Assembly: GCF_039544005.1 (NCBI RefSeq)
Contig: NZ_BAABKV010000001.1
Location: forward strand, 6,324,001 to 6,388,000
Direction: 5' to 3'
Length of the DNA: 64,000 nt
Source of the DNA: Kitasatospora paranensis
Lineage (GTDB): Bacteria > Actinomycetota > Actinomycetes > Streptomycetales > Streptomycetaceae
The translations under genes were made by a program, and so were the position numbers. How positions within the stretch are numbered: position 1 is the first letter of the stretch; each line of letters starts with the position of its first letter. Shown in pieces: positions 8,900 to 17,239 of the stretch. Below the pieces are notes generated by a model. It worked only from the letters and a program-made list of their open reading frames with translations. It did no database searches and had not been told where the DNA came from.

Positions 8900-8976
8900 C
8901 CCCGGCACGACGTCCCGCCCCACCGGCGGCCCGGCCTCCCCTGCCCGGCCGCGCCCGAACCCCGGAGAGAACAGAC

Positions 8977-10110
8977 ATGGCAACATCCCTGCGCGTCCTC
9001 GTCCACGGCGGCGGCATCGGCGGCCTCACCCTGGCCACCGCGCTCGCCCGCAGCGGCCACACCGTGGAGGTGGCCGAGCTCCGCGGTGAACTGGACGCCC
9101 TCGGCGTCGGCATCATCCAGCCCTCCAACGCCCTCCACGTGATGCGCGAGATCGGTGTCCTCGACGCCTGCCTCGCCGAGGGCTTCGAGTGGGAGGTGCT
9201 CACCATCTGCGACCCGGCCGGCGGCACGCTGGCCAAGATCCCGCAGCCGCGGATGGACGGCGCCCCCGCCAACAACGGCATCCCGCGGCCCGCGCTGGCC
9301 CGGGTGCTCGGCGCCGCGGCCACCGCCGCCGGCGCGGTCATCCGCTTCGGCACCACGATCACCGAGCTCGCCGCCGACGACGACGGCGTCGACGTGACGC
9401 TCTCCGACGGCTCCGCCGGCCGGTGGGACGTGGTGGTCGGCTTCGACGGCATCGGCTCGCCGCTGCGCACCCGCCTGTACGGCGACCGCTACCGCCCCGA
9501 GTACACCGGCTTCGCCAACTGGCGGGTCACCGTGCCGCGGCAGAGCGGCGTCGAGGGCGTCGTCATGAGCACCGGCAACCAGGCGGCCAAGGCGCTGCTC
9601 ACCCCGATCACCGGCGACCTGATGTACCTGGGCGCGGTCTTCGCCGAGGCCGAGGACTTCCGGCCGGACCCGGAGCGTGCCCACGAGCAGCTCGCCGAGC
9701 GGCTGGCGGGCTTCGCCGGACCGGTCGCCGAGGCGCTCACCCACGTCACCGACCCGGCCGCGGTGGTCCACTCGCGGATCTCCCAGGTGACCGTCGAGGA
9801 GCCCTGGCACGTCGGCCGGGTCGTGCTGGCCGGTGACGCGGCGCACGCCTCCACCCCGCACCTGGCGCAGGGTGCGGCGATGGCGGTCGAGGACGCGCTG
9901 GTGCTCGCCCGGTCGCTGGACGCCGCCGGGTCCGTGCCCGAGGCGCTGCAGACCTGGGAGGAGCGCCGCCGCCCGCGGGCGATGTTCGTGCAGGCGCTGT
10001 CCCGGGCCGTGCTCAAGCAGGAGACGGGCACGCCGACCACGGCGGAGGAGGACGAGCTGCTGAAGGTCGGCATCCCGGGCGCGGCCCACGTCCTGGTCAA
10101 GCCGTACTGA
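8977..10110 (+). CDS. FAD-dependent monooxygenase downstream of conservon
   Basis: A 377-residue class A flavoprotein monooxygenase (PHBH fold). The N-terminal VHGGGIGGLTLATAL binds the FAD adenine part, and GDAAHASTPHLAQGAAMAVEDA near residue 285 is the second FAD motif. ATG 8977 follows a GGAGAG ribosome site. Conservons often carry a cytochrome P450 in this distal position; here an FAD monooxygenase takes the place. Substrate unknown, probably an aromatic or polyketide-like ring. A strong bidirectional hairpin follows. Confidence 0.85.
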   Translation: MATSLRVLVHGGGIGGLTLATALARSGHTVEVAELRGELDALGVGIIQPSNALHVMREIGVLDACLAEGFEWEVLTICDPAGGTLAKIPQPRMDGAPANNGIPRPALARVLGAAATAAGAVIRFGTTITELAADDDGVDVTLSDGSAGRWDVVVGFDGIGSPLRTRLYGDRYRPEYTGFANWRVTVPRQSGVEGVVMSTGNQAAKALLTPITGDLMYLGAVFAEAEDFRPDPERAHEQLAERLAGFAGPVAEALTHVTDPAAVVHSRISQVTVEEPWHVGRVVLAGDAAHASTPHLAQGAAMAVEDALVLARSLDAAGSVPEALQTWEERRRPRAMFVQALSRAVLKQETGTPTTAEEDELLKVGIPGAAHVLVKPY

Positions 10111-10136
10111 TCCGGCACCGCCGGAGCGGAACGTAC

Positions 10137-10174
10137 CGGAGGGGCCGACCCGCGCGCGCGGGCCGGCCCCTCCG
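10137..10174. terminator. Bidirectional terminator between convergent genes
   Basis: CGGAGGGGCCG (10137-10147) pairs perfectly with CGGCCCCTCCG (10164-10174). An inner GC palindrome (CCCGCGC/GCGCGGG, 10149-10162) extends the stem after one mismatch. It lies between two converging genes. Confidence 0.8.
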
Positions 10175-10192
10175 CCGTGCGGTGGCCCGCGC

Positions 10193-10954
10193 TCAGTGCA
10201 GCGCGGGGAACAGGTCGAGGAACGGCTGCGTGGTCACCGAGATCCCGCGTCCGAACGGGTCGTCGAAGTCCCAGATCAGGAACAGCAGGAAGGCGATCAG
10301 CGCGCTGAAGGTGCCGACCAGGATCAGTTCGCGCCCCGAGCGCCGGATCTGCAGGGCGAAGACCATCCCGACCGTCACCAGCGCGCCCACGATCAGGCCG
10401 AACCACACCACGCCCGGCATGGTCGGGCCGACGTTCTGGCCGCGGGACGTCCGGGCCTCGTCGGCCGCCGCGATCCGGTCCATGATCGGCTGGTAGACCT
10501 GGGCCTCCAGGTCGGACTGCGGTGCCCGCGAGGCGACGTCCTGCCGCAGCTTGGCCAGCAGCTCGGTGCCGCGCGGCGAGATCTCGCCGTTCTTCTCCAT
10601 GTACGACCACTCGGTGTCGACCACGAAGCTCACGTAGGCGTCGACGTCGCCGCGGACGCGGGCCCGGAAGTCCGCCGGATAGACCTCGGCGCGGGCGCTC
10701 ACCTCGTGCAGGGCCTGTGCCTCGGACAGCAGGTCGTCCTGGGCGGAGCTGCGGGCCTCCCAGACGCCGGCGATGGCCAGGCCCAGCACGATCGCGTACA
10801 CCACGCCGATCATCATCGTCATGTATTCGATGACGTCCGGTGTCTCGGACGGATCGTCGTCCTCGGTGACCCTGCGCTGGCGCAGCACCACCACGGCGAC
10901 CATGACCGCGCAGGCGGCCGACATGGCGATCGCCAGGGCGAGCCACTCCGACAT
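10193..10954 (-). CDS. DUF4239 membrane protein
   Basis: A 253-residue membrane protein with an N-terminal TM (LALAIAMSAACAVMVAVVVL), a second near 50-70 (YMTMMIGVVYAIVLGLAIAGV), a soluble helical stretch, and two C-terminal TMs (VVWFGLIVGALVTVGMVFAL and LILVGTFSALIAFLLFLIW). The pattern fits DUF4239, which is related to bestrophin-like channels; transport function is not established. It follows the wall-protein gene with a short gap on the same strand. Confidence 0.75.
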   Translation of the reverse strand: MSEWLALAIAMSAACAVMVAVVVLRQRRVTEDDDPSETPDVIEYMTMMIGVVYAIVLGLAIAGVWEARSSAQDDLLSEAQALHEVSARAEVYPADFRARVRGDVDAYVSFVVDTEWSYMEKNGEISPRGTELLAKLRQDVASRAPQSDLEAQVYQPIMDRIAAADEARTSRGQNVGPTMPGVVWFGLIVGALVTVGMVFALQIRRSGRELILVGTFSALIAFLLFLIWDFDDPFGRGISVTTQPFLDLFPALH

Positions 10955-11016
10955 GACAACTCCTGTTCACTGCTGGATCGTTTCGTCTGACGGCGGCTGG
11001 TCGACCGGCCCTCCGC

Positions 11017-11773
11017 TCAGGAGCGGCCGCCGCCGCGGGCGGCCCGGCTGCGCACCTTGAAGGCCGCCGCGGACAGGACGGCCGGCACGGTGACCAGCAT
11101 CATCGTGGTCACCGGGGTGTTCTGCCGGTGCCGCGTGGGCGGCGGGGCCGGCCGGTTCGGCGGGACCCAGAGCTTGTGCGGCGTGGGTGCGGGGGTGCGG
11201 GCGGTGGCACCACGACGGCGGGCGGCGCCGTTGTTCGCGTGGGGGGCGGTCCGGGGACGGGCGTGGGTGCCGGTGGCGCGGGTGCGCGCGGGGTCGGCCT
11301 GGGCGGCGCCGGGGGCGGCGTCGGGGTCCGCACCGGGGTGGGTGTGGGCGTGGGGGAGGGCGTCGGCGTGGGGGAGGGCGTCGGCGTGGGCGTGGGAGGG
11401 CACGGCGACGGCTTCGGCGGCGGGCAGGGGTGCGGCGGCCGCGGCGGACGCCCGGGGTGTCCGGGACGCCCTGGGTGACCCGGATGCCCGGGGTGCCCGG
11501 AGCGCTCCGGGTGCGGGCCGTGCGACAGCCCTTCCGCACCGCCGAACCACACCTCGGTGGAGGTGTCCACCGAGACGTCGACGTGCCCCCGGAGACCTCG
11601 ATCCCGATCGAGAGACAGTTCTCGACCCCCAGGTCGGGCCCGCCGTGCGCGGGCCCGAGCGCGCCGGCGGAGGCCGCCGCCGCGCCGGTCAGCGCGGTGC
11701 AGGCGGCGGAGGCACCGAGCACCGCCCCGGCCAGCCGGATGCGGCGGCCGGGTCGCGGGGACGGTCCGGACAT
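11017..11773 (-). CDS. Secreted proline-rich wall-anchored protein (two frame breaks)
   Basis: Three reading frames together spell one sensible protein of about 252 residues. It has a signal peptide (RRIRLAGAVLGASAACTAL), a short globular part (NCLSIGIEVSGG joining VDVSVDTSTEVWFGGAEG), a PGHPGHPG and PTPTPSPTP spacer typical of wall-spanning proteins, and a C-terminal hydrophobic segment (TTMMLVTVPAVLSAAAF) followed by basic residues. The breaks fall at a C run 11586-11590 and a G run 11191-11195 on the plus strand. Each is explained by one missing base. Sequence error is likelier than decay. Function unknown; probably a cell-envelope structural protein. Confidence 0.6.
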
Positions 11774-11894
11774 GGGGTGCGGGGGCCTTTCCTCGGGCCT
11801 GCGGGAGCTGGACGAACCGTCGGGCGGTGCCTGGGGCACCGCCCGACGCCACGTCAACCGGAAGATCATGCCGATGGTTACGGGTGCCGCTCCG

Positions 11895-13304
11895 TCAGCT
11901 GCGGCCGTTCGCGATCTCGACGTTCTCCAGCACACCGACCGCGTCCGGCACCAGGATGGCCGCCGAGTAGTAGGCGGTGACCAGGTAGGAGATCAGGGCC
12001 TTCTCGTCGATGCCCATGAAGCGGACCGACAGGCTGGGCTGGTACTCGTCCGGGATGCCGGTCTGGTGCAGGCCGATGACGCCCTGGTTGTCCTCGCCGG
12101 TGCGCACGACCAGGATTGAACTGGTGCGCTCCTTGGTGACCGGGATCTTGTTGCACGGCAGGATCGGCACACCGCGCCAGGCCGGCACCTTCTGGCCCTG
12201 CAGGTCGACGTGGTCCGGGTACAGCCCGCGGGAGTTGAGCTCCCGCCCGATGGCCGCGATCGTCCGCGGGTGGGCGAGGAAGTACTCGGAGTCGCGTCGG
12301 CGGCTGAGCAGCTCGTCCAGGTCGTCCGGGGTCGGCGGGCCGGAGTGGGTCTGGATCCGCTGGTCGAAGTCGGCGTTGTTGAGCAGGCCGAACTCCGGGT
12401 TGTTGATCAGCTCGTGCTCCTGGCGCTCGCGCAGCGCCTCGATCGTCAGCCGCAACTGCTGCTCGATCTGGTTCATCGGCTGGTTGTAGAGGTCGGCGAC
12501 CCGGGTGTGCACCTTGAGCACGGTCTGCGCGACGCTCAGTTCGTACTCGCGGGGCCGCAGGTCGTAGTCGACGAAGGCACCGGGCAGCAGGACCTCGCCG
12601 GTGTGGCCGGCGGACATCGCGATCTCCGCCTCGCCGCGCTCGTTCTGCCGCTGCTGTGGCAGCGCGCTGAACTCGGCCAGGTGCGCCCGCAGCGCGGGGG
12701 AGCCGTCCAGTACGGCCTCGAACTCCCGGCGGGAGAGGGAGAGGACGGTGCCGGCGGTGGCCGACTTCGCGGTGTACTCCCAGAGCGCGTCGGCGTCGAG
12801 CAGGGCGTTCTCGCCGAAGCGGTCGCCGTCGCCGAGGACCTCCACCACCGAGGAGTCGCCGTACCGGCCGGTGCCGATCTGGTTGATCTTGCCGTGGGCG
12901 ATCAGATGGATGTGCTCGGACCGGGTGCCCGCCTCGACCAGCACCTCGCCGGGGCCGAAGTCGCGCTGGACGCAGCGGTCGGCCAGTGCGGTCAGCACGT
13001 CGACGTCCTCGAAGCCGCGCAGCAGGGCGAGCTCGCCCAGCTCGCGCGGGATCACCCGGATCTCGGAACCGGTCTTGATGAACTCGATCCGGCCGTCACC
13101 GACGGTGTAGGTGAGCCGGCGGTTCACCCGGTAGGTGCCACCCGACGTCTGCACCCAGGGCAGGATCCGCAGCAGCCACCGCGAGGTGATCTCCTGCATC
13201 TGCGGGGCGGACTTGGTGGTCGTGGCGAGGTTGCGGGCTGCAGCCGTGGCAAGGCTGGACTGCTGCTGCACCTGCGGTGCCTCCGGGCTCGCGTCCACGG
13301 ACAT
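11895..13304 (-). CDS. eshA: Family 2B encapsulin shell protein, EshA-like
   Basis: A 469-residue protein of the EshA / major-membrane-protein-I type, now classed as a family 2B encapsulin. An HK97-like shell domain is split by a cyclic-nucleotide-binding-like domain at roughly residues 95-205 (VLVEAGTRSEHIHLIAHGKI, DRFGENALLD). C-terminal landmarks include LPCNKIPVTKERTSSILVVR and FMGIDEKALISYLVTAYYS. Where cAMP binders have an Arg, this reads WEYTAKSAT, so nucleotide binding is doubtful. Family 2B shells usually sit beside a terpene cyclase or prenyltransferase cargo; none is seen in the flanking 10 kb. S. griseus EshA affects growth of sporogenic hyphae and antibiotic production. Confidence 0.88.
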   Translation of the reverse strand: MSVDASPEAPQVQQQSSLATAAARNLATTTKSAPQMQEITSRWLLRILPWVQTSGGTYRVNRRLTYTVGDGRIEFIKTGSEIRVIPRELGELALLRGFEDVDVLTALADRCVQRDFGPGEVLVEAGTRSEHIHLIAHGKINQIGTGRYGDSSVVEVLGDGDRFGENALLDADALWEYTAKSATAGTVLSLSRREFEAVLDGSPALRAHLAEFSALPQQRQNERGEAEIAMSAGHTGEVLLPGAFVDYDLRPREYELSVAQTVLKVHTRVADLYNQPMNQIEQQLRLTIEALRERQEHELINNPEFGLLNNADFDQRIQTHSGPPTPDDLDELLSRRRDSEYFLAHPRTIAAIGRELNSRGLYPDHVDLQGQKVPAWRGVPILPCNKIPVTKERTSSILVVRTGEDNQGVIGLHQTGIPDEYQPSLSVRFMGIDEKALISYLVTAYYSAAILVPDAVGVLENVEIANGRS

Positions 13305-13756
13305 CGGCAGGGTACTCCTTCGTCAGGGTGGTTCTCGGCGCCCCCACCGTGAGCTGGCGGAGCGTCATATCCGTTACGACAAAAAGAAGATGGCGACTCG
13401 GCGCAGACCGGCCCGCCCAGCACTGAACACTAGATCGCCGAGCCGCCGATCGACCGGCCGGAGCAGCGCCTGCCACCCCATCAGGTGAAAATGGCCGCCG
13501 CGGGGATTGATCGACGATCACCGGCCGCGGACCTGAACGCTCAAGATCGGACAGGACCGGAGCCGGCCGTCCGAGGAAGCCGGACCCGATCAGGTGTCCG
13601 ACGCTCCGTGAAACTCTCCGTCCGGCCCCGTCGTTCACCCGCCTGGAGTGCGCCGGTTACCCGCCTGCGGCGCGGTCCTGATAGGAAGTCGATCGAGCAC
13701 AGTCAGAGCCGGGGAGTGGTGCGCGCCGCGATTCCGCGCGCACGAGGGGAGGTTCG
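13305..13756. other. Divergent intergenic region, encapsulin / pobA-like
   Basis: 452 bases between two divergently transcribed genes, so it should hold two promoters. It is somewhat richer in A and T around 13365-13395 (a short A-rich stretch) and near 13680. I found no clear palindrome or consensus promoter and no supportable small gene. Confidence 0.4.
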
Positions 13757-14953
13757 GTGGACCGCGTCACCGAGGAGAGCACGACCGTCACGATCATCGG
13801 GGCCGGCCCGGCCGGGCTGGTCCTGGCCAACCTGCTGGCCGCCGCGGGCATCGCATGCACCGTCGTCGAGCGCAGCAGCCGCGTCCACGTCGAGCAGCGG
13901 GCCCGGGCCGGATTCCTGGCCGCCAACACCGTCCGGGTGCTCACCGGGGCCGGCCTCGCCGACGGGCTGCTCAAGCACGGCCGGCGGCACGACACCTGCG
14001 CCTTCCGCACCGCGTCCGGCGAGTTCGAGCTGGCGTACGGCGGCCTGGGCCGCGGCGAGGTGCACACCGTGTACCCGCAGCAGGACCTCGTCCGCGACCT
14101 GGTGGCCGCGTTCCTCGACCGCGGCGGCGACCTGCGCTTCGAGACCGCCGCCGTCGCCGTGGACGGCCTCGGCACCGACCGTCCCGCCGTCACCACCCGC
14201 GGCCCGGACGGCGCGCTCCGGCGGCTGTCCGGCCGCTTCGTGGCCGGCTGCGACGGCCGGCACGGCATCGCCCGCACCGCCGTCCCGGCCGGTGCCGTCC
14301 GCCGCTACCGGCGCGACCACGGCGTCTCCTGGCTGGCGCTGCTCGCCGCCGCGCCGCAGAGCATGGCCGCCGTCGCGTACGGCGTCCACCCGGACGGCTT
14401 CGCCGGGCACATGGCCCGCACGCCCGACGTCACCCGCTACTACCTCCAGTGCCCGCGCGGCGACGACCCCGCGGCCTGGACGGACGACCGGATCTGGACG
14501 GCCCTCGGCGCCCGGCTGCGCGCCGACCGGCACGGCCCGCTGCACCGCGGGGCGATCCTGGAGCGCCGGGTGGTCGACATGGGCTCCGACGTGCTCGACC
14601 CGATCCAGTACGGCCGGCTCTTCCTGGTCGGCGACGCCGCCAGCCTGATCAGCCCGTCCGCGGCCAAGGGCGCCAACCTCGCCGTCATGGAGGCCGAGCT
14701 GCTCGCCGCCGCCCTGACCGCCCTGCTCGACGGCGGCGACGAGCGGCCGCTCGCCCGGTACTCCGCCGACTGCCTGCCCCGCATCTGGCGCGCCCAGGAG
14801 TTCTCGCACTGGATGATCAACCTGCTGCACGGCCCCGCCGGGGACGGCGAGGAGGCGGTCTTCCTGCGCGCGCTGCAGCAGGCCCGGCTGGAGAGCCTGC
14901 AGACCTCGCGCCGCCACCAGGACCACTTCGCCGAGAACTACGTCGGCATCTGA
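13757..14953 (+). CDS. 4-hydroxybenzoate 3-monooxygenase-like flavoprotein
   Basis: A 398-residue class A FAD monooxygenase, about PobA length (394). GAGPAGLVLANLL near the N-terminus, EQRARAGFL in the PHBH-specific region, GDAASLISPSAAKGANLA near 295, and FSHWMINLLH near the C-terminus, a stretch shared with p-hydroxybenzoate hydroxylases. Expected reaction: 3-hydroxylation of 4-hydroxybenzoate or a close relative. GTG 13757 follows GGGGAGG. No protocatechuate dioxygenase is nearby; instead a methyltransferase and an ABM monooxygenase follow, so a biosynthetic role is possible. Confidence 0.82.
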   Translation: MDRVTEESTTVTIIGAGPAGLVLANLLAAAGIACTVVERSSRVHVEQRARAGFLAANTVRVLTGAGLADGLLKHGRRHDTCAFRTASGEFELAYGGLGRGEVHTVYPQQDLVRDLVAAFLDRGGDLRFETAAVAVDGLGTDRPAVTTRGPDGALRRLSGRFVAGCDGRHGIARTAVPAGAVRRYRRDHGVSWLALLAAAPQSMAAVAYGVHPDGFAGHMARTPDVTRYYLQCPRGDDPAAWTDDRIWTALGARLRADRHGPLHRGAILERRVVDMGSDVLDPIQYGRLFLVGDAASLISPSAAKGANLAVMEAELLAAALTALLDGGDERPLARYSADCLPRIWRAQEFSHWMINLLHGPAGDGEEAVFLRALQQARLESLQTSRRHQDHFAENYVGI

Positions 14954-15061
14954 CGGATCGTCACCACCCCGTCCGTCCCGTCCCGTCCGCCCACGCACCC
15001 GTCCGACCGTCCACCCGCCCGACCGACCGCCACACGTCACCATCACACGGGGGTACCACCG

Positions 15062-16768
15062 ATGGCCGCACCGCTGGCCGCCGCACTGCTGCGCACCGAT
15101 CCCGCCGACCTCGAACGGATCGACCGCGCCGCCGCCTTCATCCGCGGCAACGACACCGGCACCGTCCTCGCCGCGCTCCTGCCCGGCCTCGCCGGCCCCG
15201 AACGGGCCGCGCTCGCCGCCCACGCCGCCTTCACCCACGCTGCCGTCCTGGTCTTCCCGCCGTCTCTCGCCGGTCTCCGCGAGGAGCTCCGGGCCCGCGG
15301 GCTGGCGGTCGGCCCGGTCGCCCCCAGCGTGGTCGTCCGGGGCCGGCTCGCCCACCGCTACGGCCGGCCCGCGGCCTCGCTGGAGGTCGGCATCCTGCGC
15401 GCCCCGGTGACCGCCGCAGACGGCTCCGCCTGCGAGATCGAGATCTTCGCGCTCGCCGTGCCGCCCGGCTCCGGCCTGGACGCCGTCGTCGAGGGCGAGC
15501 GCCGCGACAACCACGAGGCCCACCTCGCCTTCGAGGTCACCGACCCGGACGCGGTCGTCCTCGCCGGGCTGCGCGAGACCCTGCTCACCGCCGGGCGGAC
15601 CACCGCCGACGGCGGCGGCCACAACGCGCACGAGAACGCCACCGTCCTCTACTTCCGGGCCGACGCCGCCACCGGGCCCTACAGCCGCCTGGAGCTGAAC
15701 GCCGCGGGTCACCACGCCGGCGTGCTCGCCGCGCACGGGCGCACCCCGAGCGGGCCCGCCGAGCAGCTCCTCACCCTGATGACCGGCGCCTGGGCCACCC
15801 AGGCGCTGGCGGTCGCCGCCGAGCTCCGGCTCGCCGATCACCTCGACACCGAGCGGCCGCCCGCCACCGACCGGCTCGCCGTGCTCACCGGCACCCACCA
15901 CGACAGCCTCCGGCGGCTGCTCCGCTACCTCGCCGGCCTCGGCGTGGTCACCGCGGACGGGGCCGCCGAGGGAGCCGACGGCCCGGAGCGCTACCGGCTC
16001 ACCCCGACGGGCCGGCTGCTGCGGACGGGCACCGAGCAGTCGCTGCACGCCCTCGCCCAGCTCTACGGCGGCCCCTTCTACCGGTCGTTCGGTGCGCTCG
16101 GCCACGCCGTCCGCACCGGCCGCGAGGCCTTCGAGGAGGTGTTCGGGGCCCACCACTTCCCGTACTTCGCGGCCCGCCCCGAGCTGGCCGACCTCTTCGA
16201 CCGGGCGATGGCCGCGAGCGCTCCCATGTTCGGCCCGGTGGCCGACCTCGTCGACTTCGGCCGGGCGAAGGTGGTGGTCGACGTGGCGGGCGGCAACGGC
16301 GAACTGCTCAGCCGGGTGCTGCGTGCCCACCCCCACCTGGAGGGCGTCCTGCTGGAGCGCCCGCACGCCGTCGAGGCCGCCCGGACGACCATGACGAAGG
16401 CCGGCTGCGCCGACCGCTGCCGACTGGTGGAGGGCGACTTCACCGAGGCCGTCCCCGAGGGCGGCGACATCTACCTGCTGTCGCGCGTCCTGCACGACTG
16501 GGACGACCGGCAGTGCCTGGCCATCCTGCGGCGGCTGGCCGAGGCGATGCCGGCCGACGCCGAGCTGCTGGTGGTGGAGCGCCTGCTGCCGGAGGACGAC
16601 AGCCCGTCCCTGGCCGTCCCGTGGGACGTCCACATGCTCTGCAACGTCGGCGGCCGCGAGCGGACGGCCGCCCACTACGGGCGGCTGCTGGCCGAGGCCG
16701 GCTTCGAGCCGACCGGCCGGGCGGACCTGCCGCTGGACGGCGCCCTGATCACTGCCCGGCGGGTCTGA
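15062..16768 (+). CDS. O-methyltransferase fused to an unrecognised N-terminal domain
   Basis: A 568-residue protein, much longer than a normal acetylserotonin/carminomycin-type O-methyltransferase (about 340). The C-terminal part (from about residue 235) has the dimerisation helices, the SAM motif VVDVAGGNGELLSRVL, the VEGDFTEAVPEGGDIYLLSR segment, and the catalytic region RVLHDWDD. Residues 1-220 form a separate domain I do not recognise, with EIEIFALAVPPGSGLDAV and a His-rich GGGHNAHENATVLYF. That domain may shape the acceptor or be a second enzyme. The gene lies 108 bases after the pobA-like gene. Confidence 0.78.
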   Translation: MAAPLAAALLRTDPADLERIDRAAAFIRGNDTGTVLAALLPGLAGPERAALAAHAAFTHAAVLVFPPSLAGLREELRARGLAVGPVAPSVVVRGRLAHRYGRPAASLEVGILRAPVTAADGSACEIEIFALAVPPGSGLDAVVEGERRDNHEAHLAFEVTDPDAVVLAGLRETLLTAGRTTADGGGHNAHENATVLYFRADAATGPYSRLELNAAGHHAGVLAAHGRTPSGPAEQLLTLMTGAWATQALAVAAELRLADHLDTERPPATDRLAVLTGTHHDSLRRLLRYLAGLGVVTADGAAEGADGPERYRLTPTGRLLRTGTEQSLHALAQLYGGPFYRSFGALGHAVRTGREAFEEVFGAHHFPYFAARPELADLFDRAMAASAPMFGPVADLVDFGRAKVVVDVAGGNGELLSRVLRAHPHLEGVLLERPHAVEAARTTMTKAGCADRCRLVEGDFTEAVPEGGDIYLLSRVLHDWDDRQCLAILRRLAEAMPADAELLVVERLLPEDDSPSLAVPWDVHMLCNVGGRERTAAHYGRLLAEAGFEPTGRADLPLDGALITARRV

Positions 16769-16786
16769 CCCGGTCCCGACCGGATC

Positions 16787-16815
16787 GGGCCGGACGGCGT
16801 GCTGCCGTCCGGCCC
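16787..16815 (+). terminator. 12-bp perfect hairpin after the methyltransferase
   Basis: GGGCCGGACGGC (16787-16798) pairs with GCCGTCCGGCCC (16804-16815) around a five-base loop. It lies 18 bases after the stop codon. Confidence 0.7.
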
Positions 16816-16902
16816 GGCGGTCCGGCCGTGCCCGGGGCGCCGGGTGTGCGACGCTCGGCACGCCGGGCGGCGGACGGACGCCGCCCCATCGAAGGGACCG
16901 TC

Positions 16903-17229
16903 ATGATCTACATCACCGTCAAGTTCGCCGTCCGGCCGGAGTACCGCGACCGCTGGCTCCCGCTGGTCGAGGACTTCACCCGGGCGACCAGGAGCGAGCC
17001 CGGCAACCTGTTCTTCGAGTGGTCGCGCAGCGTGGACGACCCGGACGCGTTCGTCCTGCTGGAGGCGTTCGAGTCGGCCGCGGCGGGCGAGGCCCACGTG
17101 AACTCCGACCACTTCAAGGCCGCCATGGCCGCCCTGCCGCAGGCCATCTCCCGCACCCCGCAGATCATCTACGTCGAGGCCCCCGGCCAGGGCTGGTCGC
17201 CGATGGCGGAGCTCTCCCCGGCCGACTGA
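16903..17229 (+). CDS. Antibiotic biosynthesis monooxygenase (ABM) protein
   Basis: A 108-residue dimeric ferredoxin-like-fold protein of the ABM/quinol monooxygenase family, with the usual pattern EPGNLFFEWSRSVDDPDAFVLLE and AHVNSDHFKAAM. Members oxidise quinols or polyketide rings without a bound cofactor, or serve as small stress enzymes. ATG 16903 is preceded by GAAGGG. It follows the hairpin that ends the methyltransferase transcript, so it may have its own promoter. It converges on the glycosyltransferase ten bases away. Confidence 0.82.
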   Translation: MIYITVKFAVRPEYRDRWLPLVEDFTRATRSEPGNLFFEWSRSVDDPDAFVLLEAFESAAAGEAHVNSDHFKAAMAALPQAISRTPQIIYVEAPGQGWSPMAELSPAD

Positions 17230-17239
17230 CCCCCGGGCG

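Noticed and set aside
11341..11400. GT-rich tandem repeat as an independent element
   Set aside because: It is the coding DNA of the Pro-Thr spacer of the wall protein read on the other strand.
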